Shown one piece after another: positions 22,020-33,065 of a stretch of DNA of 64,000 nt (the first letter of the stretch is position 1; each line of letters begins with the position of its first letter). Location: the NCBI GenBank assembly GCA_023512835.1, contig CM042088.1, positions 8,548,078-8,612,077 of the forward strand. The letters are read 5' to 3'. The notes beneath the pieces were generated by a model that was not told the DNA's origin, searched no databases, and saw only the letters and a list, made by a program, of their open reading frames with translations. Position numbers and translations under genes: made by a program. Source of the stretch: Taxillus chinensis (Eukaryota; Streptophyta; Magnoliopsida; Santalales; Loranthaceae).

Positions 22020-22770
22020 AATTATTGACCAGGTTTGACCTCCGGATCTAGGCTTATTCCGGATCGGTGGCCTTATTCCGCATCTATAGGTCCTCATTCC
22101 GTATTAACAAGTCCTTATTCCGCACTAATGAGCTTATTCCGCATCAATAGGTTTAGCTCGGATTTGACCAAGTTTGACCTCCTGGATCTGCGCTTATTCT
22201 GGATCGGTGGCCTTAGTCCACATCGGTAAGTCCTTATTCCGCATCGATTGACCAAGTTTGACCACCGGATCTGGGCTTAGTCCGGATCGATAAGTCCTTA
22301 CTCCGCATCGGTTGACCAAGTTTGACCTCCTGGATCTGCGCTTATTCGGATCGGTGGCCTTAGTCCACATCGGTAAGTCCTTATTCCGCATCGATTGACC
22401 ACGTTTGACCGCCGGATTTGGGCTTAGTCCGGATTTGTAAGTCCTTACTCCGCATCAGTTGACCAAGTTTGACCACCGGATCTGGGCTTAGTCCGGATCT
22501 GTAAGTCCTTACTCCGCATCAGTTGACCAAGTTTGACCACCGGATTTGGGCTTAGCCCGGATTTGGGCTTAGTCCGGATTTGACCAAGTTTGACCGCCGG
22601 ATTTGGGTTTAGTCCGGATTTGACCAAGTTTGACCACCGGATCTGGGCTTAGTCCGGATTTGACCAAGTTTGACCGCCGGATTTGGGTTTAGTCCGGATT
22701 TGACCAAGTTTGACCTCCGGATTTGGGTTTAGTCCGGATTTGACCAAGTTTGACCACCTGGATTTGGGTT
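22020..22770 (-). repeat. Tandem array in the B LTR (TTGACCAAGTTTGACC / TTAGTCCGGA units)
   Basis: About 20 irregular units of 35-70 bp combining TTGACCAAGTTTGACC, a CCGGAT(C/T)TGGG piece and CTTAGTCCGGAT or CTTACTCCGCATC. The matching array in the other LTR is at about 36870-37660. It lies upstream of the TATA box, so in U3. TTGACC contains the TTGAC W-box core. Confidence 0.85.
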
Positions 22771-23129
22771 TCCCCAAAAATTTCCGTGTGTGGGCTCGGT
22801 CGCCACGTGGCGCCTCTACTTGGGCTTCCTTAGGCCTCTCTTGTTATCACTTGCTGTGTAAGGAGAGTGCCTTTGTATATATACTGGGCGAAGTAGAAGC
22901 AAAACTGGCAATGTGGGACAAACATGCATATGAAGAACCAAAATTCGTGAAAAATTGGCAGATTTTTGGGGCAACTTCAAAAATTCATAACATTCTCCAC
23001 AGAGCTCGGATTAGGGCCAAATTGGTCTTGTTTTGCTCTAAATTCTGTTATCTATCTCTTGAAATTGGAATCACTCCAAACGGATCATCCATTTAAGAGA
23101 AAAGTGGGAAATACCGCACAGAGGTACAT

Positions 23130-23710
23130 GATAAAGTGAGCATTCTGCCCGTCTGATTCAAAAATTCATAGTTAATTGCATAGAACTCGGATTACCTTCA
23201 AACCAATTGGAGATGATAGATAAAGATGTTATCTAACTAATGCAATTGACTTTGTTCATATCCAATGAGTATTGAGAAAGTTATTGGCAAAATAGTGCGC
23301 TGCGCACTAGCTGTCTCCCCCAAATTTGCACAAGGTTTGGTTGCCAACTTTGAAAAATCATAACTAATTGAATACAACCCGGAATATTCTCAAACCAATT
23401 GGAGATGATAGATAAAGATGTTATCTAACTAATGCAATTGACTTTGTTCAGATCCAATGAGTATTGAGAAAGTTATTGGCAAAATAGTGCGCTGCGCACT
23501 AGCTGTCTCCCCCAAATTTGCACAAGGTTTGGTTGCCAACTTTGAAAAATCATAACTAATTGAATACAACCCGGAATATTCTCAAACCAATTGGAAATGA
23601 TAGATAAAGGTGTTATCTAATCAATTCAATTGACTTTGTTGGATTACGACAAGTATCGGGGAAGTTATTAATAAAATAGCGGGCTGCCCACTGGTTGTCC
23701 AATTCAACTT
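23130..23710 (-). repeat. 192-bp tandem repeat with a 17-bp palindrome in the B LTR
   Basis: Units start at 23199, 23391 and 23583 (CAAACCAATTGG), giving a period of exactly 192 bp. The first two carry TAGTGCGCTGCGCACTA (23293-23309 and 23485-23501). The third has the changed form TAGCGGGCTGCCCACTG. The other LTR repeats this at 38085-38580. Confidence 0.88.
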
Positions 23711-23852
23711 GATGTTTTTATCATAATCATTTCATTTCTCCTCGGAATCAAGCGTGGTCAAGTGCGTTATTCTCCGAATGTCATCCTCTGTCACTTAGTG
23801 GTCCTTCGCCAAGTACGATTGCGATCTAACCTGGTCAAAATGGGGTGCAACA

Positions 23853-24700
23853 GCTGCCCCTCTTTGTGCATTGTTTGTATACAAATGATGTACAAAGATA
23901 ACCAAATACCCATTTTGAATGGTTAGATCTCCTTGGAGTTTGGCATTGCTATGAGATTGATGCGGCATTTTTGGTTATGAGGGTGGCTTCTTGGGCCGAA
24001 TAGCTTCTTGGGCTATGATATGACATCTTAGGTTGATTTGCTTCTTGGGCTATAAAGGTGGCTTCTTGGGCCGAATAGCTTCTTGGGCTATGATACGACA
24101 TCTTGGGTCGAAAATGAGTAATATCTTGGGTCGGTTAGCTTCTTGGGCTACGAGGGTTGCTTTTGGGCCGAATAATAGCGTCTCGGGCTATAAAGGTGGC
24201 TTCTTGGGCCAAATAGCTTCTTGGGCTATGAGAGTGGCTTCTTGGGCCATATAGCTTCTTGGGCATGATACGACATCTTGGGTCGATTTTGAGGACATCT
24301 TGGGTCGATTAGCTTCTTGGGCTATGAGGGTGGCTTCTTGGGCCGAATAATAGCGTTTCGGGCTATAAAGGTGGCTTCTTGGGCCAAATAGCTTCTTGGG
24401 CTATGAGAGTGGCTTCTTGGGCCATATAGCTTCTTGGGCTATGATACGACATCTTGGGTCGATTTTGAGTGACATCTTGGGTCGATTAGCTTCTTGGGCT
24501 ATGAGGGTGGCTTCTTGGGCCGAATAATAGCGTCTTGGGCTATAAAGGTGGCTTCTTGGGCCAAATAGCTTCTTGGGCTATGAGAGTGGCTTCTTGGGCC
24601 GAATAGCTTCTTGGGCTATGACACGACATCTTGGGTCGAATGATAGTGAGGTAGCATCTTGGGCTATGGATAGGTGACTCTATCATGGCTCCCTCTACGA
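23853..24700 (-). repeat. Polypurine tract and GCTTCTTGGGC tandem array in the B 3' region
   Basis: The first bases give the minus-strand polypurine tract AAAGAGGGGCAGC next to the LTR. From about 23960 to 24660 a compound repeat of GCTTCTTGGGC(C/T) with spacers (CGAATA, TATGAGGGTG, ATACGACATCTTGGGTCGA) runs for some 35 short units, themselves arranged in a higher-order unit of about 180 bp. Repeat arrays between pol and the 3' LTR are typical of Ogre elements. It has no coding role. Confidence 0.88.
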
Positions 24701-25833
24701 GTTCACTCTAAGAGATCGCTCTACGAGATTACCACTCAAGAGTTATGCTTGGGCTTACGATCTAGGTCTGCCGAGTTTAGTTCCTTGATTTTGAAAGGGA
24801 ATTCTGTTTGTTGAGGGTGAGTCCTCATTTGTCTTTGAAGCTTAACTGTTGGTAGATCATGAGATGAATCCTCATGCCATTCTGATATACGGATAATCCT
24901 GTGAGTAAGAAGAACAAACATGCTAGGATGTATGCTAATGATGCATGAAGATGCGTGAATGTATGTGACTTTATGATTAAGTTTGTGAATCCTTCTCCTC
25001 TGTCGGGAAAGAGGCCAGGGGATGACTTGTGCTTTTTGTTCTCTCTTTGCTCCAAGAGACCGGGGCGCCATCTTTTCTGCATGTTGATATCCCCATGCAT
25101 GGAATGTTCAAGAAAACTCTGCTTGGGGAATTTTGAAAAAGAATTTTGAGAAAAGTACATCATCATACACAACATGACTCATGCATTATCATAAGAGTTT
25201 AACAAGTCTTCCTTTTATAAAACAGAATGATAATTTTTTAAGATATTGGTTTACAAAGTTGATCAAAGTGTACTCAAAACATGACCAATCCTTCTATTCA
25301 TAGGCCAGCCTTTGATGTGGAGTAACTGATCAATCCCTCTGAGGTGCTTGAGATTCTATCAGGCTGCTTTAGGTGACTTTGGATCCTGGTCCTTTTGTTT
25401 GGCTTTGTATTTTACCCTTAGTGCCCTTTCGGGTTTTCACTAAGTCCGCCTTTAATCCTTCTCTCTTTTCACGAGCTTTGTATTTTACCCTTAGCGCCCT
25501 TTCGGGTTTTCACCAAGTCCGCTCTTAGTTGCGACTTCCTTGTCTTTGTACCAAAATGAATTTTTTGTTGTCATTTATATGAAGGAGATGATGAGCGTGA
25601 GATTTGGACTCAATAGTGAATGACTGTTTGGAGTTCTTTTGAAAGATGAGAAGGCTCTGTTTTTTTTTTTTTTTGGCCCTTTGGTGCCCCTTTTTGGTCT
25701 CTTTCTCAGGGAAAAGCTCCCTTATTGGAAAATAAGGATATATGAAAGGTTTAAGAACATGGAGAATTCTTTCAATAAATGACAATTTTAAATCCACTTT
25801 GGTACAAGAACGGAAACTAAACATAAAATTTCT
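24701..25833 (-). other. 3' untranslated region of element B
   Basis: No gene is supported here. It holds two copies of a hairpin-forming sequence (25417-25444 and 25490-25517), annotated separately, and a T run near 25660. The rest is unremarkable. Confidence 0.7.
25417..25517 (-). ncRNA. Tandem pair of predicted RNA hairpins in the B 3' region
   Basis: In the sense (minus) strand, copy 1 is CTTAGTG-AAAA-CCC-GAAA-GGG-CACTAAG: a 7-bp stem, an AAAA bulge and a CCC/GGG stem capped by a GNRA tetraloop, GAAA. Copy 2 is CTTGGTG-AAAA-CCC-GAAA-GGG-CGCTAAG, where both stem changes become G-U pairs. The flanks (TATTTTACCC, GTCCGC) are also repeated. Element E has two related copies. I assign no function; structure is inferred from pairing only. 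Confidence 0.6.
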
Positions 25834-27200
25834 TTACGAAGTCATCACTACAGGGTTCGGGAGTTCGTCTCCATCCATTTTGGTGAGGACGAGTGCACCA
25901 CCCGAGAATGCTCTTTTTACAACATACGGCCCCTCATAATTTGGAGTCCATTTGCCTCTGTGATCATGCTTGTATTGGTAGTATCTTTTTCAGGACCAGG
26001 TCTCCTTCTTGAAATGCTCTTGGTCGCACCTTTTTGTTGAAGCTAGCCATCATTCTCTTTTGATAAAGCTGACCTCGGCAAACCTGCGTGAATCGTTTCC
26101 CATCAATTAGGTTCAACTGTTCGAAACGGTTCTTAACCCATTCGGCTTCATCTAGCTTGGTATCCATGAGCACCCTCAGAGATGGGATTTCTACTTCCAC
26201 CGGTAAAACAGCCTCCATGCCATAAACTAAGGAAAATGGCGTTGCCCCGATTGAAGTCCTGACTGTGGTTCTATAGGCATGTAGTGCATATGGGAGTTTC
26301 TCGCTCCAATCTTTGTACGTCTCAGTCATTTTTCGGATAATGTTCTTGATATTCTTGTTTGCCGCTTCTACCGCTCCGTTCATTTGAGGACGGTAAGGTG
26401 TAGAGTTGCGATGTCGGATTTTGAACTGTTCACACAAATTGTCCATCATCCGGCTATTCAGATTGGCAGCATTATCTGTTATAATGTGCTCTGGGAGCCC
26501 ATAGCGGCATACGATGTTGTTGCGGACAAACTTAGTGATTACTGACTGAGTGACTTGGACGTAGGAGGCTGCCTCGACCCACTTAGTGAAATAGTCGATG
26601 GCTACAAGAATGAATCTATGTCCATTGGAGGCTTTTGGAAATATGGGCCCAATGACGTCCATGCCCCACAATGCAAATGGCCACGGAGATGTAAGCACGT
26701 GTAACTTGGATGGGGGTGCTTGAATGCGATCCCCATAAACCTGGCATTTAAGACATTTACGCACATGCTCGATGCAGTCCTTTTCCATAGTAACCCAATA
26801 GTAGCCCATCCTCATGATCTGCCTAGTTAGTGTATGCCCATTTGCATGAGATCCGCAGTCGCCGTTGTGAACCTCATTGGTGACCCGAGCTGCCTCATCT
26901 TTGTCTAAGCACCGCAGTAAAACTTGGTTATGGTTGCGTCTGTATAAGATTGAACCGTCGAGGAAGTAATTGATGCTTGCTCGTCGGATGTTTCTTTTTT
27001 CTGCTTCTGAGGCCCCTACCGGATATGAGTCTTTGGGACAGTCTTGTTTGATATCTTGATACCAAGGCTTGTTGTCGGTGTCAACATTGGTTACCATGTT
27101 GTAAATGGGTTCCTTGTTCACATTGATGTCAAAGCATGGTATTTCGAAGCACGTGTCCAATCGAAGGAGGGAGGCTAGAGTTGCTAAAGCATCGGGAATT
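25834..27200 (-). pseudogene. Integrase of element B (one frame break near the end)
   Basis: The frame runs open to 25964. An HHCC zinc-binding region (HNGDCGSHANGH, then CLKCQ) precedes the core. The DDE residues are visible in ALWGMDVIGPIFPKA, HIITDNAANLNS and NGAVEAANKNIKNII. The C-terminal part (LVYGMEAVLPVEVEIPSL, FQEGDLVLKK) slips frame near 25985 and then ends in DGDELPNP and a stop at 25834. There is no chromodomain, as expected for the Tat group. The enzyme inserts the cDNA and makes 5-bp target duplications. Confidence 0.9.
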
Positions 27201-27545
27201 CGATTATGCTCTCTTGACATGTGTTCAAATGTGATTTCATCAAATAGGTTAGCCATTTCACAAATCATTTGTCGGTAAGGAATCAACTTGTGATTTCGAG
27301 TTTCCCATTCCTTTCTAACTTGATAAATGACTAGTGCTGAATCACCGAATACTTGTAACTTTCTCGATTCCTTTACTCAATGCCTCTTGGAGGCCCATTA
27401 CACAAGCTTCATATTCTGCTATATTGTTTGTGCAAGGGAATGTCAACTTGGCGGCCATCGGAAAATGTACTCCGGATGGGGAAATTAGGACTGCCCCGAT
27501 GCCATGACCTGATAAGCTTGATGCTCCATCAAACCACGAGTCCAT
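27201..27545 (-). pseudogene. Second (archaeal-type) RNase H of element B
   Basis: WFDGASSLSGHGIGAVLISP gives the first catalytic Asp, TNNIAEYEACVMGLQEAL the Glu, and FEHMSREHNRIPDALA the C-terminal motif, which runs in the same frame as integrase. A frame break lies at 27286-27342. A second RNase H of this type after the retroviral one is a known feature of the Tat/Ogre lineage. Confidence 0.85.
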
Positions 27546-27584
27546 GTGTCCGACTCTTCATTTTCTTGGATGGTGTTGATGAAT

Positions 27585-29140
27585 TCATCCTGGGAAATCA
27601 GAGATTGCCGGCTCATAATCTTCCAAGGCTCGATCCGCTAGATAATCAGCTATGGCACTTCCTTTGATGGCCTTTTGAGGCACATAGACAATGTCATATT
27701 CTGCTAAGAGTAGCTGCCACTTAGCAATTCTTCCCGTCATGGATGGCTTTTCCAATAGGTATTTGAGCGGGTCATGTCTAGAGATGAGCCATGTGGTATG
27801 GTAGAGTGTATACTGTCTTAACCTTCGTGTTGTCCAAGTGAGGGCACAACAAGTCTTTTCCAGAGGAGTGTACTTTTCCTCACAAGGTGTAAACTTCTTG
27901 CTCAGATAGTAAATGATTTGCTCTTTCTTCCCTGAGGCATCATGTTGTCCCAAGACACAACCCATCGAGGTTTCTCGGACGATTAAGTACAAAATTAGAG
28001 GTTGACCAGAATCGGGGAACCAAAATTGGAGGGTTCATCAAATACTGCTTAATTGTATCAAAGGCCTCCTGACATTCTTTGTTCCACACTTCGGGGCTAT
28101 TCTTGCGCAGCACCTTGAAGACGGGTTCACAAGTCATAGTGAGTTGTGAAATGAACCGAGCGATGTAGTTGAGTCTTCCGAGGAATCCTCTAACTTCCTT
28201 GATAGTTTTTGGCACAGGCATATCTTGGATGGCCCGGACTTTATCAGGATCAATTTCAATTCCCCGTTGACTGACGATGAATCCCAATAGCTTGCCTGAT
28301 GTAGCCCCAAAGGTACATTTGGCTGGATTTAACTTCAATTGATATCTTCGTAGTCCGTCGAAGAGCTTACGCAACACTTCGACATGGTCCTTGTCTCCTT
28401 TTGATTTGGCGATCATATCATCAACATAGACCTCTACTTCTTTGTGCATCATGTCATGGAACAGTGTTACCATGGCTCTTTGATAAGTTGCCCCAGCATT
28501 TTTGAGTCCGAAAGGCATGACATTGTAGCAAAAGGTGCCCCATATAGTGATGAATGTAGTCTTTTCCTTGTGTTCAGGATCCATCCGAATTTGGTTATAG
28601 CCAGGAGAATCCATCCATGAAGGAAAACATAGTATGTCTTGCCGTGTTGTCTACCAAAGTGTCAATGTGAGGCAGTGGGAAGTTATCTTTTGGACTAGCC
28701 CTATTGAGGTCGCGATAGTCTACACACATACGGACCTTCCCCCCCTTTCTTTGGAACCGGTACGATATTGGCCACCCATTCTGGATAGTGGGCCACACTA
28801 AGGAACCCTGCATCCCATTGCTTTTTGACTTCTTCCTTGATCTTTAGTATCATCTCCGGTCTCATCCTCCTTAGCTTTTTGCTGGACAGGCTTACACTCG
28901 GTCTCAAGGGCAACTTGGTGTTGCACTATATCTATATCCAATCCCGGCATATCTTTGTAGGACCAGGCGAACACATCAATATAGGACTTGAGAAGATCAA
29001 GTAGCTGATGTTTGATATTGTTGGGGATTAAAGACCCCAATCTCAATTCTTTTGGCTCGGTGGCCGTTCCGAAGTTCACGATCGTGGATCGGGTCTTCAC
29101 TAGGGATAGTGTGCTGGTCTTCTTTTTCTAGCAGGAGCTG
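27585..29140 (-). pseudogene. Reverse transcriptase and first RNase H of element B (frameshifted)
   Basis: RT motifs in order: FAWSYKDMPGLD, PKKGGEGPYVC with RMCVDYRDLNRASPKDNFPL, FMDGFSWL/MDSPGYNQIRM, FCYNVMPFGLKNAGATYQRA and the catalytic VEVYVDDMIAKS. The thumb region (GFIVSQRGIEIDPDKVRAI) and RNase H (KEQIIYYLSKKFTPCEEKYT, then GSAIADYLADRALEDYE) follow. Frame breaks occur near 28913, 28800, 28600 and 27990. The active site itself is intact. Confidence 0.9.
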
Positions 29141-29556
29141 GATGTCTTCTGGTAGCTCGGGATCTTCTACTGTTCCAGCTTCCTCTATCTCGGATTACTG
29201 GTTGTTCCCGGTTTGGATTATGGTCAAGTCTTAAGCAACTCGTTTCCTCTTTTCTTACCATATCTTTGAATTTATCATACCTGTTTGAAAAAGTCCTGAC
29301 TTACTTAACCATATATGATAATGCACATGCTATGAAATGCAAGAGGATGTTTTTGAAAAAGTTTCATTTTATTCAAACTTTCAAAAATAAGTTTACAAGA
29401 AACTCAAAATTAAAAAACAACAAAGAGAAAACATTGAAAATGTCCCAGGAGGTTCCTTGAACCGTTTACATGATAGGGAGGTCCAAGCTTTTCCGGTTGT
29501 CCAGTTGTTGTCTCGGGTCTCCTTGGCAAACCCGAACCAGTTTCACCTCTTCATTG

Positions 29557-29960
29557 TCATCCCCTATAGCGGCCACTGTCTCTTCCCTCCTGGTTTATGA
29601 ATCCCGCGCTCCCGAATGTAGCTCCGAGCGGTGGAAAAATCATCTTCTGTTCTTGGAAAGCTCTTTTCTCCAGCTTAGCCAGCTGGCTATCCCTTCTTCT
29701 TGAGGTCTCTAATTGCCTGTCGCCTTCGGTGGGCTTGTAGCCTAGCCCAAATCTTCCAATTGTGCTTCGAATGGTAATAGGTTCTTTGATCCCTTGTCCT
29801 TGCAAGCCCAATCCTTTTCCTACTTTGTGGCCCACTTCAACATGATCGACGCTACCATCTTCGATGCCTTTGGTAATTGTGTCCCATCGTCCTGATCGGT
29901 TGTAGGGTTTGGAAGGTAGGTTGCATTGACGACCTCGAATGAGCGAAAGGAACATTCTGG
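29557..29960 (-). pseudogene. Glycine-rich G-patch-like segment between protease and RT of element B
   Basis: Minus-strand frame with HKVGKGLGLQGQGIKEPI followed by TIGRFGLGYKPT. Similar Gly-rich, G-patch-like segments occur after the protease in Tat/Ogre polyproteins. The frame breaks on both sides. The sequence from 29141 to 29556 has no clear domain; Ogre elements are known to carry an intron near here, but I cannot mark splice sites. Confidence 0.55.
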
Positions 29961-30480
29961 GATATCTTCACGCGTTTCGATGTAGGGGACAGAGAGAGGT
30001 TTGGTGACAAGGATTTCTGTTTCTCCGGACACGCATATGAGTTTTCCGTCTACAATGAATTTAACCTTTTGATGAAGGGTTGAGGGGATTGCCCCTGTGC
30101 ATGAATCCATGGCCTTCCCAATGAGCAACTATAGTAAGGAGCGATATCCATGACTTGGAACTCCACAGTGAAAGTGCTTGGACCGATTTGTAGTGGTATA
30201 TCTAGGGTTCCCACTACTTCTCGCTTTTCCCCATCGAAAGCCCTGACAATCATGTTGGTGGGGCGGATGTAAGACGGATCCATTGGTAGTTGCCTTAGAA
30301 TGGGAGCTGGCATAATGTTCAGAGAGGATCCATTATCAATCAACAGCACGTGAGATAATATGATCCTTGCATTTAACAGAAATATGCAAAGCCTTGATGT
30401 GCCCAACACCTTCTTGAGGGAGCTCTTCTTCGCTGAAGCTGAGAAAGTTACTCGCCACGATATTATTTGCAATCCCATCT
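29820..30480 (-). pseudogene. Protease of element B (frameshifted)
   Basis: The active-site motif is VLLIDNGSSLNIMPAPIL, the Asn-containing form (DNGS) usual in Ogre-like elements instead of DTGA. The flap/strand region reads VVGTLDIPLQIGPSTFTVEF and the second conserved motif SCSLGRPWIH. The frame breaks near 30380 and 30125. This protease processes the gag-pol polyprotein. Confidence 0.85.
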
Positions 30481-32787
30481 AAGTTCTCCACAGAAATGGA
30501 TGGAGGAACGTAAGCTTTGCTCAAGACCTTCATAAGGGTTTCCCGGTGTGGAGTAGAATCCATAAGCAAAGATAACAATGAGATGCGAGCCGGCTGCCGA
30601 CTCAATTGATCAATGATGTTGTATTCACTCTGTTTAATCAGCTTCAGAAACTCAGTTACCTCCTTCTCTGAGATAGAGGTATTTTTGTTAGCTGATATCG
30701 GTTTTGGAATGATATCTTGCTCTACGGCTTTGCCTTTATCAGCTTTGTTGATTTCTTGCGGTGTGTATGAACGACCACTTCTTGTCTTCTTCTCTTCTAT
30801 AGGAACCCCTGCAATGACGGACTTGCGGTGATAGTTCCAAGGGACCGCTTTATCATCTTTGTATGGGAAAGGCGACGGCTCCTGAATAGTAAGGGTTTTG
30901 ACCTTTTGCATCAATGAGTCGGCCTTCGGCTTCTCCAGGTGTCTTGGATAATTAGGGGTTTCGGTGCCCCAGGCTTGGGTGCCACCTGTGACCTATCGGT
31001 GGAGGTCATACGGACCTCACGATATACCTCCAGCTTTGAAATTTCTAGTCTCTTAGAGTTTAGCAATTCTTGGACTGCTTCTTGAAATTCTTCACATTCC
31101 TCTAAGTCGTGTCCATAAGCTGTCTTGTGATAGAGGCATCGCTTCCTCCAGATTGTTGCCCCTATTAGCATCGGTCACATCCTTGGTCACTATGAATCCA
31201 TTCTTGTGTAGGGTCATGAATAATTGATACTTGTCCGTCTTGATTGTGGAATCCTGTCTAGGAGAATTTCCATATTCGGCTATTACATGGGCAACATTGC
31301 CTGAGTGTTCCGGAAGAGGGTTGGTACCCACATTGGGAGTGCCAGTCATTTTAGAGAAGTCCAACCATCCAGCATCTCTTAAATGTTGTATCTTCCTTTT
31401 TAGGGCAAAACAACCTTCTGTGTCATGTCCAATTCCACCTCCATGGTATGCGCAATGGTATCAGCTTTGTACCAATCAGGATATGGAGGGCTTAACTTTT
31501 TTAGGGGCACTGGACTGACAAGTCCTGCTGCCAATAGTCTGGTGTACGCCTCCGTGTATGTGATAGGAATTGGATCGAATTTCTCCTTTCCTGTTTTTTG
31601 CTTCTGCCATGGCTGTTTTGATTGCTCGGACTGTGATTGGTTAGTTGAGTAAAAGTTCCCGCCCTGAGGCTGATATTGTGGGTTCGGGGCTTGAGCAATG
31701 TAGGACACTGTCGAAGTTCCTCCATAACACCCAGGTGTAGTTGATTGTTGGGGTTGTTGTGACCCGGCGCTGTTATAGTCAGCCTTGGGTTGCCATACTG
31801 CCTGGGATTCTCCTTCTTTCTTTCGATTGGAGGAAGAGGGCTTTCTAGAAGCTTCATACTTGCTTCCCCCGAGTTTTCCTTCCCTTATGCCACCTTCGAT
31901 TCGTTCTCCTGAGGCGACCAGATCTGCGAAGCTACTTGAAACATTCCCAATTAGTTTTTTGTAGTAAACCCCCTTCATGGTGCTGATGAAGAGGGTAGTG
32001 AGTTCTCTTTCGGTGAGTGGAGGCTGAACATCCATTGCTGCCTCCCTCCATCGTCGGGCATAAACTTTGAAGCTTTCATTACTTCCTTTTTCAAATGACC
32101 GTAGGGCCAACCGATCTAACGCCGGTCGGTGACATGCTTGTATTGAGCTAAGAATGCCGTGGCGAGCTCACTCCATGTTCTGATACGGCTACCTTCAAGT
32201 TGGATGTACCATCGTAGTGGACCGCCGGTTAGGCTCTCCTGGAAGCAATGCATTAAGAGTTTTCCATTATCTGCATGGGCTGCCATCTTGCGGCGAGACA
32301 TGGTCACATGTGTTCTAGGACACCGAGTACCATTGAACTTTTCAAAATCAGGCATCTTGAACTTGGAAGGAAGTACTATGCCTGGCACCAAGCATAAATC
32401 ATGAGGATCGGTCCCCCCATATGTTTTCACCCCCTCCACAGCTTTTAGTCGGGCCTCGATGGATTTCCAATCAGATGGTTGAGTGAGGGATTCCACGACC
32501 TCCATGATATTTGGGGTTGCCGCCCCCATAGCAGGTGGTGTAGGTGGGACTTGATGTGATGCCCCAGGAACCATGTTTGCTGGAGCATAGGCTCGTGAAG
32601 CATGTGGAGCTTGCTCTTGCTCCTGATTAATGGCCCCTGCAGTTGGGCTAGCTTCTCTCTCCGAAGTCAGCTTGGCTAGCATGTCCATCATAGTCTTCAA
32701 CTGGGCCTGCACTTGGAGCATGCTTCCCCCGATCTCTTCTTGAGCCTGCTCAAGACCAGTAAGTCTATCCTCAGTATGTTCTGCCAT
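30336..32787 (-). pseudogene. gag of element B (frameshifted)
   Basis: Start at 32787, MAEHTEDRLTGLEQAQEEIG, entering a coiled coil. The conserved Ogre-type capsid region is DLCLVPGIVLPSKFKMPDFE, then LTGGPLRWYIQLEGSRIRTW and ARRWREAAMDVQPPLTEREL. A Ser/Gln-rich segment (31700-31860) and a zinc-finger-like CLYHKTAYGHDLEECEEF near 31110 follow. The C-terminal part leads to the protease. Breaks occur near 32112, 31390, 31100 and 30912. The missing bases between the first two frames fall at CGGTCGG near 32113. Confidence 0.87.
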
Positions 32788-33065
32788 TGGAGGAGATGAC
32801 TGGTGGCTGGAAGACCTTAAGTTGTATGAGTGCCCAATTCTGCCGAAAATCCTCTAGCAAACCTGGAGAATCTGGAAAGTTTATTTTGGTTCTCACTTTT
32901 TAAGTATGAGTGCATGATATGCATGAGATGCAAAGACACAAACTTTATTAAGTTGGAAACCAAACTTAACTTCAAAGGGTACAAACAGTCAAACTGAATT
33001 TAAAACAAGAAAAATGACATGAAATCCTTAAAACTACATGTTCTAGGACAAGCTTTGATTATCTC
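32788..33065 (-). other. ORF1-gag intergenic region of element B
   Basis: 278 bp of A/T-rich sequence without coding signal between the ORF1 stop and the gag start. Confidence 0.6.

Larger units (their letters stand above)
20363..23852 (-). repeat. 3' LTR of element B
   Basis: 3490 bp, near-identical to 35203-38738. It contains a TTGACCAAGTTTGACC-based array with CTTAGTCCGGA and CTTACTCCGCATC units (22020-22770) and a 192-bp tandem repeat (23130-23710). Most differences from the other LTR are at CAG, CTG and CCGG sites. Confidence 0.95.

Noticed and set aside
22710..23096. 128-codon ORF in the B LTR, also present in the other LTR
   Set aside because: Conserved only because LTRs are copies of each other; no domain and it crosses the motif array and U3.
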